Source of the DNA: Pseudomonas cerasi
GTDB lineage: Bacteria > Pseudomonadota > Gammaproteobacteria > Pseudomonadales > Pseudomonadaceae
Length of the DNA stretch: 64,000 bases
Direction: 5' to 3'
Assembly: GCF_900074915.1 (NCBI RefSeq)
Contig: NZ_LT222319.1
Coordinates: 5,511,501 to 5,575,500 of the forward strand
Every line of letters begins with the position of its first letter. The first letter of the stretch is position 1. Below the pieces are notes generated by a model. That model saw only the letters and a program-made list of their open reading frames with translations, was not told the DNA's origin and did not search any database. The translations under genes and the position numbers were made by a program. Below, in pieces: positions 48,798-58,486 of this stretch.

Positions 48798-51116
48798 ATG
48801 GACAGCATCAACAGCCGCATCGCCGAAGAACTCGGCGTACGCCCACAACAGGTCGCAGCGGCCGTAGCACTACTGGATGAAGGCTCGACTGTGCCCTTCA
48901 TTTCCCGCTACCGCAAGGAAGTGACCGGCAGTCTTGATGACACGCAACTGCGCCATCTGGAAGAGCGCCTGCGTTATCTGCGTGAACTGGACGAACGGCG
49001 CGTCAGCATTCTTGCCAGCATCGAAGAGCAAGGCAAGCTGACCCCGGAGCTGGCGCGCGACATCAAGCTGGCCGATACCAAGACCCGCCTCGAAGACTTG
49101 TACCTGCCTTATAAGCAGAAACGCCGCACCAAGGGCCAGATCGCCCTTGAAGCCGGGTTGGGCGAACTGGCCGATGGCCTGTTCAACGACCCGAGCCTGG
49201 CCCCTGAAGCAGAAGCAGCCCGCTTCGTCGACGCGGAAAAAGGCGTAGCCGATGTAAAGGCCGCGCTGGAAGGCGCCAAGTACATTCTGATGGAGCGCTT
49301 TGCCGAGGATGCCTCGCTGCTGGACAAGCTGCGCAGCTTCCTCAAGCAGGAAGCGGTGATCAGCGCACGCGTGGTACCGGGCAAGGAAGAGGAAGGCGCC
49401 AAGTTCCGCGACTACTTCGAACACGACGAACCGCTCAAGAGCATGCCGTCGCACCGTGCGCTGGCGATTTTTCGTGGTCGCAACGAAGGCTTTTTGAGCT
49501 CCGCACTGAAAGTCGGTGAAGAATTGCCGGGCGCCATGCACCCGTGCGAGCTGATGATCGGTGAGCGCTTCGGCATCCAGAACCAGAACCGCCCGGCAGA
49601 CAAATGGCTGGCCGAAGTGGTGCGCTGGACCTGGAAGGTCAAGCTGTACAGCCACCTTGAAACCGATCTGCTGGGTGAGCTGCGTGACGGCGCGGAAACC
49701 GAAGCGATCAATGTGTTCGCCCACAATCTGCACGACCTGTTGCTGGCCGCGCCGGCTGGTCAGCGTGCCACGCTGGGCCTCGACCCAGGTCTGCGCACCG
49801 GCTGCAAGGTCGCCGTGGTCGACGCCACCGGCAAACTGCTCGACTACGCCACCGTCTATCCGCACGTACCGAAAAACCAGTGGGACCAGACCATCGCCGT
49901 ACTGGCCGCACTGTGCGCCAAGCATTCGGTCGACCTGATCGCCATCGGCAACGGCACCGCCAGCCGCGAAACCGACAAGCTGGCTGCCGACCTGATCAAA
50001 AAATACCCGGGCCTGAAGATGACCAAGGTCATGGTCTCCGAAGCAGGCGCTTCGGTGTACTCGGCATCGGAACTGGCCGCCAAGGAGTTCCCGGACCTCG
50101 ACGTGTCGATCCGTGGCGCGGTATCCATTGCCCGTCGCTTGCAGGACCCGCTCGCCGAACTGGTGAAAATCGACCCGAAATCCATCGGGGTCGGCCAGTA
50201 CCAGCACGACGTGTCGCAGCTCAAGCTGGCGCGCGGCCTGGATGCGGTGGTGGAAGACTGCGTGAACGCCGTGGGCGTGGACGTGAACACGGCCTCCGTG
50301 GCGCTGCTGGCACGCATTTCCGGCCTCAACACCACGCTGGCGCAGAACATCGTTGCGCATCGTGATGAAAACGGCGCGTTCAAGACCCGCGCGGCGCTGA
50401 AGAAAGTCAGCCGCCTGGGCGAAAAAACCTTTGAACAGGCCGCCGGTTTCCTGCGCGTCATGACCGGTGACAACCCGCTGGACGCCTCCGCCGTTCACCC
50501 GGAAGCCTACCCGCTGGTGCAGCGCATTGCGGCTGAAACCGACCGGGACATTCGCTCGCTGATCGGCGACGCCAGCTTTCTCAAGCGCCTGGACCCGAAG
50601 AAATTCACCGACGAGACCTTTGGTCTGCCGACCGTGACCGATATCCTTCAGGAACTCGAAAAACCGGGCCGTGATCCGCGTCCGGAGTTCAAGACTGCCG
50701 AGTTCCAGGACGGGGTCGAAGACCTCAAGGACCTGCAACTGGGGATGATCCTCGAAGGCGTGGTCACCAACGTCACCAACTTCGGTGCGTTCGTCGATAT
50801 CGGCGTGCATCAGGACGGTCTGGTACACATCTCGGCGTTGTCCGAGAAGTTCATCAAGGACCCGCGTGAAGCGGTCAAGGCCGGTGATGTGGTGAAAGTG
50901 AAGGTCATGGAAGTCGATATCCCGCGCAAACGCGTCGGCCTGTCGATGCGCATGAGCGACACGCCCGGCGAGAAAATCGATGGCGCACGCGGTGCCCGTC
51001 CAGGTTCTTCGCCTCGTCAAAACAACGCTCCGCGCAAGGAAACCACTGCGCCAGCGCCCGCCAATAATGCGATGGCGTCGCTGTTCGCCAATGCCAAGCA
51101 ACTGAAGAAGCGCTGA
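48798..51116 (+). CDS. tex: RNA-binding transcription accessory protein Tex
   Basis: A 772-residue nucleic-acid-binding protein. In order: an N-terminal helical region, a YqgF/RNase H-like domain (LGLDPGLRTGCKVAVVDATG), tandem helix-hairpin-helix motifs (LLARISGLNTTLAQNIV and LKKVSRLGEKTFEQAAGFLR) and a C-terminal S1 domain (about 648-720: LEGVVTNVTNFGAFVDIGV). A basic tail follows. The ATG at 48798 follows AGGTGG. A promoter-like TATAAT is at 48658-48663. Its stop overlaps the thioesterase start by one base. Confidence 0.96.
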   Translation: MDSINSRIAEELGVRPQQVAAAVALLDEGSTVPFISRYRKEVTGSLDDTQLRHLEERLRYLRELDERRVSILASIEEQGKLTPELARDIKLADTKTRLEDLYLPYKQKRRTKGQIALEAGLGELADGLFNDPSLAPEAEAARFVDAEKGVADVKAALEGAKYILMERFAEDASLLDKLRSFLKQEAVISARVVPGKEEEGAKFRDYFEHDEPLKSMPSHRALAIFRGRNEGFLSSALKVGEELPGAMHPCELMIGERFGIQNQNRPADKWLAEVVRWTWKVKLYSHLETDLLGELRDGAETEAINVFAHNLHDLLLAAPAGQRATLGLDPGLRTGCKVAVVDATGKLLDYATVYPHVPKNQWDQTIAVLAALCAKHSVDLIAIGNGTASRETDKLAADLIKKYPGLKMTKVMVSEAGASVYSASELAAKEFPDLDVSIRGAVSIARRLQDPLAELVKIDPKSIGVGQYQHDVSQLKLARGLDAVVEDCVNAVGVDVNTASVALLARISGLNTTLAQNIVAHRDENGAFKTRAALKKVSRLGEKTFEQAAGFLRVMTGDNPLDASAVHPEAYPLVQRIAAETDRDIRSLIGDASFLKRLDPKKFTDETFGLPTVTDILQELEKPGRDPRPEFKTAEFQDGVEDLKDLQLGMILEGVVTNVTNFGAFVDIGVHQDGLVHISALSEKFIKDPREAVKAGDVVKVKVMEVDIPRKRVGLSMRMSDTPGEKIDGARGARPGSSPRQNNAPRKETTAPAPANNAMASLFANAKQLKKR

Positions 51117-51499
51117 TGGATATTCCTGAAGATCTGACCCACAGCGCCTATTTCAAGATGCTCGGCTGCGAGCTGCGGCGTCTGGACGAGGGCGTTGCCG
51201 AAGTTGCGTTGCCGCTGGAGGCGCACCTGCGCAATCGCGGCAACGTGATGCACGGCGGTGCAATCTTCAGCCTGGTCGATATCGCCATGGGCCTGGCCTG
51301 TTCCAGCGCTCACGGTTTCGACCAGCGCAGCGTGACCATCGAGTGCAAGATCAACTACGTGCGTGGCGTCTCCGAGGGCGAAGTCCTGTGTATCGCCAAG
51401 GTGCTGCACGCGGGTCGCCGCACGCTGGTGGTCGAGGCTGAAGTCGTTCAGGGCGACAAGCTCGTCGCCAAGGCCCAGGGCACATTTGCGGTGATCTAG
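51116..51499 (+). CDS. Hotdog-fold thioesterase (PaaI family)
   Basis: A 127-residue single-domain hotdog acyl-CoA thioesterase. The motif NRGNVMHGGAIFSLVDIAMGLA contains the conserved Asn-Val-x-His-Gly and acidic catalytic residues of the PaaI/YdiI group, and RRTLVVEAEV is the usual C-terminal strand. Its ATG overlaps the tex stop codon in TGATG, so translation is coupled. Substrate unknown. A 9-base direct repeat flanking a hairpin follows at 51558-51607. Confidence 0.85.
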   Translation: MDIPEDLTHSAYFKMLGCELRRLDEGVAEVALPLEAHLRNRGNVMHGGAIFSLVDIAMGLACSSAHGFDQRSVTIECKINYVRGVSEGEVLCIAKVLHAGRRTLVVEAEVVQGDKLVAKAQGTFAVI

Positions 51500-51741
51500 A
51501 CTTGATCAAGGGCTGATGAAAAGCATCCCTGCGAACTGAACCTAGCCGTACCGACATCATTTGGGTTAATTTCGGCACCATTAGCGTGGTGCCGAGTCCA
51601 TTTGGGTAGTACGACAAAGAGCAGTGATTGTGAACAGGCGCTACCGACCCACCAGGCGACTACGCCAGTTCCTTTCTTCACCCTTGTAGACCGTCAAGTC
51701 CACCCCCATATCGGGGCGACCGATGCGTGAAGGATTACACC

Positions 51742-53334
51742 TTGAGCGAACTTTTAAACCGTCGTCTTGCATTGCTCGGCGAGCGTAACAACCTCTCTCT
51801 GCTGGAGCAGTGCTTGCACGGTATCGAGCGTGAGTGCCTGCGCGTTACCGCAACGGCAGAACTGGCCCGGACGCCCCACCCGCAAGCTCTGGGTGCCGCC
51901 CTGACCAATGGTCAGGTGACGACCGATTATTCCGAATCGCTGCTGGAGTTCATCACGCCAGCCTTGAAGAACCCGGCCGAGACCATCGACAACCTGGACC
52001 GGATCCATCGCTTCGTTTACAGCAAGCTGGACAACGAACTGCTGTGGAGTCCGTCGATGCCTTGCCCGTTGCCGGACGAAGAGCACATACCGATTGCCTA
52101 TTACGGCACGTCGAACATCGGCAAGCTCAAGTACGTGTACCGCAAGGGCCTGGCGCTGCGTTACGGCAAGACCATGCAGTGCATTGCCGGCATTCACTAC
52201 AACTTCTCGTTGCCGGAAGACGCGTGGGCGCTGCTCAAGCAGACCGAAGACTTTGCCGGCGATGCCCGCGACTACCAGTCGCATTCCTACATCGCGCTGA
52301 TTCGTAACTTCCGCCGCTACAGCTGGCTGTTGATGTACCTGTTCGGCGCTTCACCGGCACTCGACGCGGGGTTCCTGCGCGGCCGCAAGCATCAGCTGGA
52401 GCAACACTTCGACGCCGACACCCTGTATCTGCCGTACGCCACCAGTCTGCGCATGAGCGACCTGGGTTATCAGAGTGACGCCCAGGCCGACCTGACCCCT
52501 TGCTACAACGATCTGGTCAGCTACACCGATAGCCTGCGCAAGGCCGTGGCCACGCCTTACAAGCCTTACGTCGAGGTCGGCACTCATGACCAGAACGGCG
52601 AGTGGGTGCAGCTCAATACCAACGTGTTGCAGATCGAGAACGAGTACTACTCCAACATTCGTCCCAAGCGTGTGACTTATAGCGGCGAACGCCCTATTCA
52701 GGCGCTGGTGGCCCGTGGTGTGCAGTACGTCGAAGTTCGCTGCCTGGACATCAACCCGTTCCTGCCGACCGGCATCAGCCTGGAGCAGTCGCGCTTCATC
52801 GATGCCTTCGTGCTGTATTGCGCCCTCGAGGAAAGCCATCAACTGGCCAGCCACGAATGCTCCAACGCAAGCTCGAACTTCCTGTCAGTGGTCAAGGAAG
52901 GGCGTCGCCCGGGCCTGAGCCTGATGCGTGACAACCGCCCTGTCGATCTCAAGACCTGGGCAACCGAACTGGTGGAGAAGATCACGCCGATTGCCCGCCT
53001 GCTCGATCAGGCGCAGGGCACCGATGAGCACCTCAAATCGATTGCCGTGCAACAGGCCAAGATCGACGATACCGCGCTCACACCGTCTGCTCAGGTGCTG
53101 GCCAGCATGGAAGCGCATAACGAGGGCTTTACCGCGTTCTCCCTGCGCCAGAGTCAGGTCCATGCCGAATACTTCCGCACTCACCCGCTGAGCGCTCAGG
53201 AACAGGCAGACTTCGAAGCCCAGGCCAAAACCTCGATCGAAGAACAGGCCGAACTGGAAGCGACCGAGGAAGTGGTGGATTTCGACACGTTCGTGGGGTC
53301 GTATCAGGCGAGCATTCTGTCGATCAGCAACTGA
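51742..53334 (+). CDS. gshA: Glutamate-cysteine ligase
   Basis: First enzyme of glutathione synthesis (E. coli GshA class). I start it at the TTG at 51742, giving (M)SELLNRRLALLGERNN and 530 residues; AAGGA lies 7 bases upstream, whereas the in-frame GTG at 51727 has no such site. Family motifs are GIERECLRV (near residue 27), TTDYSESLLEFITP with the metal-binding glutamates, and GIHYNFSLP. The enzyme is cytoplasmic. The gene stands alone, followed by a repeat-filled gap. Confidence 0.94.
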   Translation: MSELLNRRLALLGERNNLSLLEQCLHGIERECLRVTATAELARTPHPQALGAALTNGQVTTDYSESLLEFITPALKNPAETIDNLDRIHRFVYSKLDNELLWSPSMPCPLPDEEHIPIAYYGTSNIGKLKYVYRKGLALRYGKTMQCIAGIHYNFSLPEDAWALLKQTEDFAGDARDYQSHSYIALIRNFRRYSWLLMYLFGASPALDAGFLRGRKHQLEQHFDADTLYLPYATSLRMSDLGYQSDAQADLTPCYNDLVSYTDSLRKAVATPYKPYVEVGTHDQNGEWVQLNTNVLQIENEYYSNIRPKRVTYSGERPIQALVARGVQYVEVRCLDINPFLPTGISLEQSRFIDAFVLYCALEESHQLASHECSNASSNFLSVVKEGRRPGLSLMRDNRPVDLKTWATELVEKITPIARLLDQAQGTDEHLKSIAVQQAKIDDTALTPSAQVLASMEAHNEGFTAFSLRQSQVHAEYFRTHPLSAQEQADFEAQAKTSIEEQAELEATEEVVDFDTFVGSYQASILSISN

Positions 53335-53339
53335 TCGTG

Positions 53340-53640
53340 CAATTACTGTGGGGAGCTTGCTCTCGAAGGTGCCGGTGCAGGCGCGACTATCGTGCGGCGC
53401 TCTGCGTCGCATGCCTTTCTGGACGCTCCGCGTCCTCTTGACGACGCAGAGCGTCGAGAACTGCATTCCCACGCTGGAGCGTGAGGAACGATCATCTCAA
53501 CTATCGTGCCCAATGCTCTGCGCTTCTGCCCGAAGGGCGTGGGTGAGCCGGCTCACGAAAGGGACGGTTCAAACGCCCCTTTCCGGAGGCTTGTACCAGC
53601 CTCTTCGTGAGCAAGCTCACTCCCACAAAATATAGCCAAG
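53340..53640. repeat. Composite dispersed repeats in the gshA-argA gap
   Basis: This 330-base gap has no gene. It holds a reversed copy of the unit first part (GACGCAGAGCGTCGAGAAC, then CTGCATTCCCACGCTGGAGCG and TGAGGAACGAT). After it comes a REPIN-like pair: GGTGAGCCGGCTCACGAAAG near 53541 and CTTCGTGAGCAAGCTCACTC near 53603, with a spacer resembling that of the tandem units. It is therefore a rearranged relative of the element at 7051-8826. Confidence 0.75.
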
Positions 53641-53664
53641 AGTGCTCTGCGTCCGCCCCCAGGC

Positions 53665-54963
53665 TTATATCGCCTTTTCGAAGATCTTCGAATTACGCTG
53701 GTAGTTGTACAGCGAGGCGCGGGCGCTTGGCAGACGGTCGACGCTGCTGGGTTCGAAACCGCGTTCGCGGAACCAGTGTGCGGTGCGGGTGGTGAGGACG
53801 AACAGGGTCTTGATACCCAGGGCCCGGGCGCGGTTTTCAATACGCTCCAGAAGCTCGTCACCACGGCCGCCGTGCCGGTATTCCGGATTGACCGCCAGAC
53901 ACGCCAGCTCGCCCGACTCCGAATCGGCAATCGGATACAGCGCAGCACAGGCGATGATCAGCCCTTCGCGCTCAACCACGCTGAACTGCGTGATCTCGCG
54001 TTCCAGCACTTCGCGGGAGCGACGCACCAGAATGCCCTGCTCTTCCAGCGGCGTGATCAGGTCCATCAGACCGCCGACGTCCTCGATGGCCGCTTCGCGC
54101 ACCAGTTCGAACTGCTCCTGCGCGACCAGCGTGCCGCCGCCATCGCGGGTAAACAGTTCGGTGAGCAGCGCGCCGTTCTCGGCATAACTGACGATATGGC
54201 TGCGCGTGACACCGCCACGGCAGGCCTCGGCCGCGGCGTCCAGCAGTTCCGCCTGATAGTTGGCACCCAGGCGCTGCAGGTGCGCGGGCACCTGTTGCGG
54301 ACGCAGTTCGCGCACCAACCGGCCCTGCTCGTCCAGCAAGCCGGTTGCGGCGCCGAACAGCAGCAGTTTGTCGGCGGCCAGATCGATGGCCGCGCGGGTG
54401 GCGACGTCTTCACAGGCCAGGTTGAAAATCTCGCCGGTCGGTGAATAACCCAGTGGCGACAACAGCACGATATGACGCTCGTCCAGCAGGCGATTGATGC
54501 CCTTGCGGTCGACCCGGCGCACTTCGCCGGTGTGCTGATAATCGACACCCTCAAGCACACCGATAGGCCGTGCGGTGACGACGTTGCCGCTGGTCACTCG
54601 CAACCGCGAGCCCTGCATGGGCGAGGCGGCCATGTCCATCGACAGACGCGCCTCGATCGAAATGCGCAGCTGACCCACGGCATCGATCACGCACTCCAGC
54701 GTTTCGGTATCGGTGATACGCATGTCGCGGTGGAAGCGCGGGGTGATACCGCGCTGAGCCAGACGGCTTTCAATCTGCGGGCGGGAACCGTGAACCAGCA
54801 CCAGGCGCACGCCCAGGCTGTGCAGCAGCACCAGGTCGTGGACGATGTTGCCGAAATTGGGGTGTGCAACGCCGTCGCCGGGCAGCATGACGACGAAGGT
54901 GCAATCGCGGTGAGCATTGATGTACGGAGACGCGTGGCGAAGCCAGTTGACGTATTCGGGCAT
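53665..54963 (-). CDS. argA: N-acetylglutamate synthase
   Basis: First step of arginine synthesis. The 432-residue protein has an N-terminal amino-acid-kinase-like domain (about 1-285: TFVVMLPGDGVAHPNF, LVLVHGSRPQIESRL) that mediates arginine feedback, and a C-terminal GNAT acetyltransferase domain (about 290-432: LVREAAIEDVGGLMDLI, CLAVNPEYRHGGRGDELL). The ATG at 54961-54963 gives MPEYVNWLRHASPYINAH, the family N-terminus. It lies downstream of argE in the same direction with about 140 bases between, so both arginine genes may be read together. Confidence 0.95.
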   Translation of the reverse strand: MPEYVNWLRHASPYINAHRDCTFVVMLPGDGVAHPNFGNIVHDLVLLHSLGVRLVLVHGSRPQIESRLAQRGITPRFHRDMRITDTETLECVIDAVGQLRISIEARLSMDMAASPMQGSRLRVTSGNVVTARPIGVLEGVDYQHTGEVRRVDRKGINRLLDERHIVLLSPLGYSPTGEIFNLACEDVATRAAIDLAADKLLLFGAATGLLDEQGRLVRELRPQQVPAHLQRLGANYQAELLDAAAEACRGGVTRSHIVSYAENGALLTELFTRDGGGTLVAQEQFELVREAAIEDVGGLMDLITPLEEQGILVRRSREVLEREITQFSVVEREGLIIACAALYPIADSESGELACLAVNPEYRHGGRGDELLERIENRARALGIKTLFVLTTRTAHWFRERGFEPSSVDRLPSARASLYNYQRNSKIFEKAI

Positions 54964-55102
54964 GACAACAAGAGCCTGTAGAAAAAATGGACGAAAAAAA
55001 GAAGCACGCACAACGGTGTGGTGGTTATCGTCGGAACAGGCTTGGCAGCACGCGCAGTCTCCTTTACTCAAGATGCTTTCATTAACACAGGTTATGCCTG
55101 AC

Positions 55103-56251
55103 TCACTGGGGCGTCAGGCAGTAATGTTCGATCAATTGACGTAACAGACGCACTGTAGGGTCAAGACGTGACATTTCGAGGTATTCCCCCGGCTGATGCG
55201 CACAGGCGATGTCGCCCGGGCCGAGCACCAGTGTCTCGCAGCCAAGGCGCTGAAGATAAGGCGCTTCGGTGCCGAATGCTACTGCTGCGGCCTTATGACC
55301 GGTCAGACGTTCAGCGACACGCACGAGCTCAGCGTCAGCGACCTGCTCGAACGGCGCGCATTCGGGGAACAGCGGCGCATAGTCGATCTGTACCTGATGC
55401 AGCTCGGCCAGCGGCTGCAGCTTCTGCCGAATGGCCGAGCGCAGCACTTCCGGGTCCATGCCCGGCAGCGGACGCAGGTCGAATTCCAGCGAGCACTGGC
55501 CACAAATCCGGTTCGGGTTGTCGCCGCCATGAATACAGCCCAGGTTCAGCGTCGGCTGCGGCACCGTGAATTGCGGGTTGCGGTACTTCGCTTGCCACTG
55601 CGTGCGCAGGCCCTTGAGTTCGCTGATTGCGTCGTGCATGGCTTCGAGTGCGCTGTGCCCAAGGCTCGGATCGGAGGAATGGCCGCTGCGCCCGAGAATA
55701 TCGATGCGCTCCATCATCACGCCCTTGTGCAGGCGGATCGGCTTGAGCCCGGTCGGCTCGCCAATCACCGCCGCACGACCCAGCGGGCGGCCGGCCTCGG
55801 CCAGCGCACGGGCACCGGCCATTGAGCTTTCCTCGTCGCAAGTGGCGAGGATCAGCAGCGGCTGCTTGAACGGCTGGTCAAGAAGGCCACGCACCGCTTC
55901 GATGACCAGCGCAAAAAAGCCCTTCATGTCGCAACTGCCCAGCCCGACCCAGCGGCCATCCACCTCGGTCAGCTTCAAGGGGTCGGTCTTCCACAGCGCC
56001 TCGTCGAACGGCACGGTATCGCTGTGCCCCGCCAGTACCAGACCGCCTGGGCCTGTTCCATAGGTCGCCAGCAGATTGAACTTGCCGGGGGACACTTGCT
56101 GGATGTCGCAGGCAAACCCAAGATCGCCGAGCCATCCGGCCAGCAGATCGATGACGGGGCGGTTGCTCTGGTCCAGAGAAGGCTGAGTGCAGCTCACCGA
56201 GGGTACGGCGATCAGGGCGGCGAACTGGTCTTTCATGGACGGCAACGGCAT
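55103..56251 (-). CDS. argE: Acetylornithine deacetylase
   Basis: M20 family zinc hydrolase converting N-acetylornithine to ornithine. The 382-residue protein has the metal-binding AGHSDTVPFDEALW, the catalytic glutamate in ATCDEESSMAGARAL, and EPTGLKPIRLHKG. The C-terminal zinc-ligand histidine is in GDIACAHQPGEYLE. The ATG at 56249-56251 is chosen because AGGAAG precedes it; an ATG five codons downstream is possible. It is upstream of argA. Confidence 0.94.
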   Translation of the reverse strand: MPLPSMKDQFAALIAVPSVSCTQPSLDQSNRPVIDLLAGWLGDLGFACDIQQVSPGKFNLLATYGTGPGGLVLAGHSDTVPFDEALWKTDPLKLTEVDGRWVGLGSCDMKGFFALVIEAVRGLLDQPFKQPLLILATCDEESSMAGARALAEAGRPLGRAAVIGEPTGLKPIRLHKGVMMERIDILGRSGHSSDPSLGHSALEAMHDAISELKGLRTQWQAKYRNPQFTVPQPTLNLGCIHGGDNPNRICGQCSLEFDLRPLPGMDPEVLRSAIRQKLQPLAELHQVQIDYAPLFPECAPFEQVADAELVRVAERLTGHKAAAVAFGTEAPYLQRLGCETLVLGPGDIACAHQPGEYLEMSRLDPTVRLLRQLIEHYCLTPQ

Positions 56252-56414
56252 GGACGCTTCCTGTAATCGGGACGGAACACGGCCCATCATAGGGCCATAG
56301 CAACCCAGGAATAAACCGTTTCGGGCCATGTCCTGTACACTGACGGCCTCAGCAGCCGTTCAATCATGGGCTGCGCTCCCGTTTATCCGTATCAGCGTTT
56401 GGATTCCCCCGGCC

Positions 56415-57782
56415 ATGCAAAAAGAAACAGAAATCAAACTCCGCGTCAGCCGCGAGACCCTCGCTGCACTGCGTGAACACCCGTTGCTCAAGAAGCGCAA
56501 CAAGAGTGGCTGGGAGCGCCTTGAACTGTCGAACCAGTATTTCGATACCCCGCAAGGTGAGCTGGCGCAGGCCAAAGTCGCCCTGCGCATCCGCCGCGAC
56601 GGCGATCAGATCATCCAGACCATGAAGACTCGCGGGCAAAGCGTGGCCGGCCTGTCCGAGCGCAATGAATATAACTGGGACCTGAGCAAGGCCAAGCTGG
56701 ACCTGAAGAAGCTCGAAGGCGATTGCTGGCCCGAGCAACTGGCCGATCTGGACAAGAAAACCATCAAGCCTCTGTTCACCACCGATTTCGTGCGTGAGAA
56801 AGCAGAGATCGCCTGGGGCCGTGGCAAGGCCAAAGTGGTGATCGAAGCCGCACTGGACCTGGGCCAGGTGGTAGCGGGCAAGCAGAAGGAAGAAATCTGC
56901 GAGCTGGAACTCGAGCTGCGTGAAGGCGAACCTGCCGCGCTGCTGGAGCTGGCCGCCGAATTGGCTGCAACGCTGCCGCTGATGCCGTGCGATATCAGCA
57001 AGGCCGAACGCGGCTATCGTCTGCTCGATGCCAGCAGCTACTCGCTGAGCCTGCACGCTCCCGCTCTGCACGCAGAAACGCCGCTGGACGACGCTTATTC
57101 CGCGCTGGCCTGGCATCTGCTGGGCAGCAGCCAGCGTCTGGCCGAGCAATACCGTTTCAACGGCCACTGGCGTCTGCTGCAGGACTGGGTCGAGATGCTC
57201 GCCGAACTGCGCGCCCTGACCAGCAGCCTCGGCCAGGCCGCGCCACGCACCTCGACCGCACAACTGCGTACTGCGCTGGACGCCTTGCTGGAAGACTGGC
57301 GACCGCTGGTTCAGGCCGGGCAGGACGATGCCGATGTACGCGGTGCCGCCCACGAACAATTCCTGGAAGAATTGCAGGACACGCGCTGGGGCGAGTTCTC
57401 GCTGAATACCTCACGCTGGTTGCTGGCCCGCAGCTGGACGACCGAACGCAACACCCGCGGCAATCGTCAGGGCGCCGCACTGTTGAACAGTTGGCTGCCA
57501 CGCCTGCTGGGCGAAGAAGCCACGTCCCTGCAATTAAGTCGTTATCAGCAGCAGCCGGAAGACCTGGCAGAGCAACTGCCCCGCATCGAGCGCATCCAGT
57601 CATGGCTGCACTGGGCACGCGGCGCGCTGGACCTGCCGGAACTGGATCGCCTGTATGGCGAACTGCGCAAGCTGGAAGAACTGGCGCATCTGGACATCAG
57701 CGACGAAGTCCTCGATGCCCGCGTGCAACAGGCCATCACCGTCTTCCAAAGCCGCGCCTGGAAGACCCTGCTGCGCTTGTAA
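56415..57782 (+). CDS. CYTH-CHAD inorganic triphosphatase
   Basis: A 455-residue protein. The N-terminal CYTH triphosphate-tunnel domain (about 1-200) begins with the ExExK motif in KETEIKLRVS and has alternating acidic and basic strands (VALRIRRDGDQIIQTMKTRG). The C-terminal part (about 215-455) is a helical CHAD domain with Arg/His residues suited to polyphosphate binding. It resembles E. coli YgiF, a tripolyphosphatase. The ATG at 56415 is used although the ribosome-binding site is weak. It is divergent from argE. Confidence 0.88.
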   Translation: MQKETEIKLRVSRETLAALREHPLLKKRNKSGWERLELSNQYFDTPQGELAQAKVALRIRRDGDQIIQTMKTRGQSVAGLSERNEYNWDLSKAKLDLKKLEGDCWPEQLADLDKKTIKPLFTTDFVREKAEIAWGRGKAKVVIEAALDLGQVVAGKQKEEICELELELREGEPAALLELAAELAATLPLMPCDISKAERGYRLLDASSYSLSLHAPALHAETPLDDAYSALAWHLLGSSQRLAEQYRFNGHWRLLQDWVEMLAELRALTSSLGQAAPRTSTAQLRTALDALLEDWRPLVQAGQDDADVRGAAHEQFLEELQDTRWGEFSLNTSRWLLARSWTTERNTRGNRQGAALLNSWLPRLLGEEATSLQLSRYQQQPEDLAEQLPRIERIQSWLHWARGALDLPELDRLYGELRKLEELAHLDISDEVLDARVQQAITVFQSRAWKTLLRL

Positions 57783-57844
57783 GGCTGGATCAGAAGGCCG
57801 TAGAAGTGGGCCGGGCGACGCTGCGTTTGTACATGATCTCCCGT

Positions 57845-57950
57845 TTTTTGTCGGAGCGGACTTGTCCGCGAACCGCCGGGAACCGGCAGCAAAACCAGTC
57901 ACCTCGGTGCACGAGGCACAACCGAGGCTGGCGCAACTCCGGGCACCAGC
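57845..57950. repeat. REP-like palindromic sequence
   Basis: GTCGGAGCGGACTTGTCCGCGAA (57849-57871) is a different REP subtype, with inner stem GCGGAC/GTCCGC, followed by CCGCCGGGAACCGGCAG. It lies between the convergent CYTH and Lrp genes and may act as a transcript end. Confidence 0.6.
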
Positions 57951-57954
57951 CTCG

Positions 57955-58425
57955 TCAGCGCAGCAGCGGCAGGCTGGTGGTGGATTTGATCTCGGAGAGG
58001 GCCACTGTCGAGTTCACTTCCTGGATGCCGGGCACCAGCGAAAGCTTTTCAAAGAAGAACCGCTCGTACGCCTCGATATCCGGGGTCACGATGCGCAGCA
58101 GAAAATCCACCGACCCCATCAGCACATAGCACTCCAGCACCTCCGGAAAACCACGAATCGCGTCGGTGAACTCGGTGAAGTTGGAGCGCCCGTGGGCATT
58201 GAGTTTTACCTCGGCGAATATTTGTGTGTTCAGACCGATTTTCTTGCGGTCCAGCAACGCTACCTGACGGCGAATCACGCCTTCATCCTTGAGCCGTTGG
58301 ATGCGGCGCCAGCAGGGTGATTGCGACAGACCGACCTGCTCGGCGATCTGCGCACTGGAAAGCGAAGCGTCTTCCTGCAGCAGCGCCAGAATCCTGCGAT
58401 CGTAACTGTCCAGCTCGATTTGCAT
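57955..58425 (-). CDS. Lrp/AsnC-family transcriptional regulator
   Basis: A 156-residue leucine-responsive-type regulator. The N-terminal helix-turn-helix (about 5-60) has DRRILALLQEDASLSSAQIAEQVGLSQSPCWRRIQRL. The C-terminal RAM/ACT-like domain (about 70-150) has PEVLECYVLMGSVDFLLRIV and the VPGIQEVNSTVALSEIKSTT tail. The ATG at 58423-58425 is chosen; a TTG five codons upstream is possible. It is divergent from the small ACT-like gene and probably controls it or itself from the shared 125-base AT-richer region. The ligand is unknown. Confidence 0.88.
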   Translation of the reverse strand: MQIELDSYDRRILALLQEDASLSSAQIAEQVGLSQSPCWRRIQRLKDEGVIRRQVALLDRKKIGLNTQIFAEVKLNAHGRSNFTEFTDAIRGFPEVLECYVLMGSVDFLLRIVTPDIEAYERFFFEKLSLVPGIQEVNSTVALSEIKSTTSLPLLR

Positions 58426-58486
58426 AATTAATTTTCTCAAACAGTCTGTGGCGCATTAACAAGTCTTATAAAGACTAATCCACCCA

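Noticed and set aside
51496..51681. Small leftward gene between the thioesterase and gshA
   Set aside because: A 61-codon frame with no ribosome-binding site, over a hairpin and direct repeats, pointing against both neighbours; no coding character.
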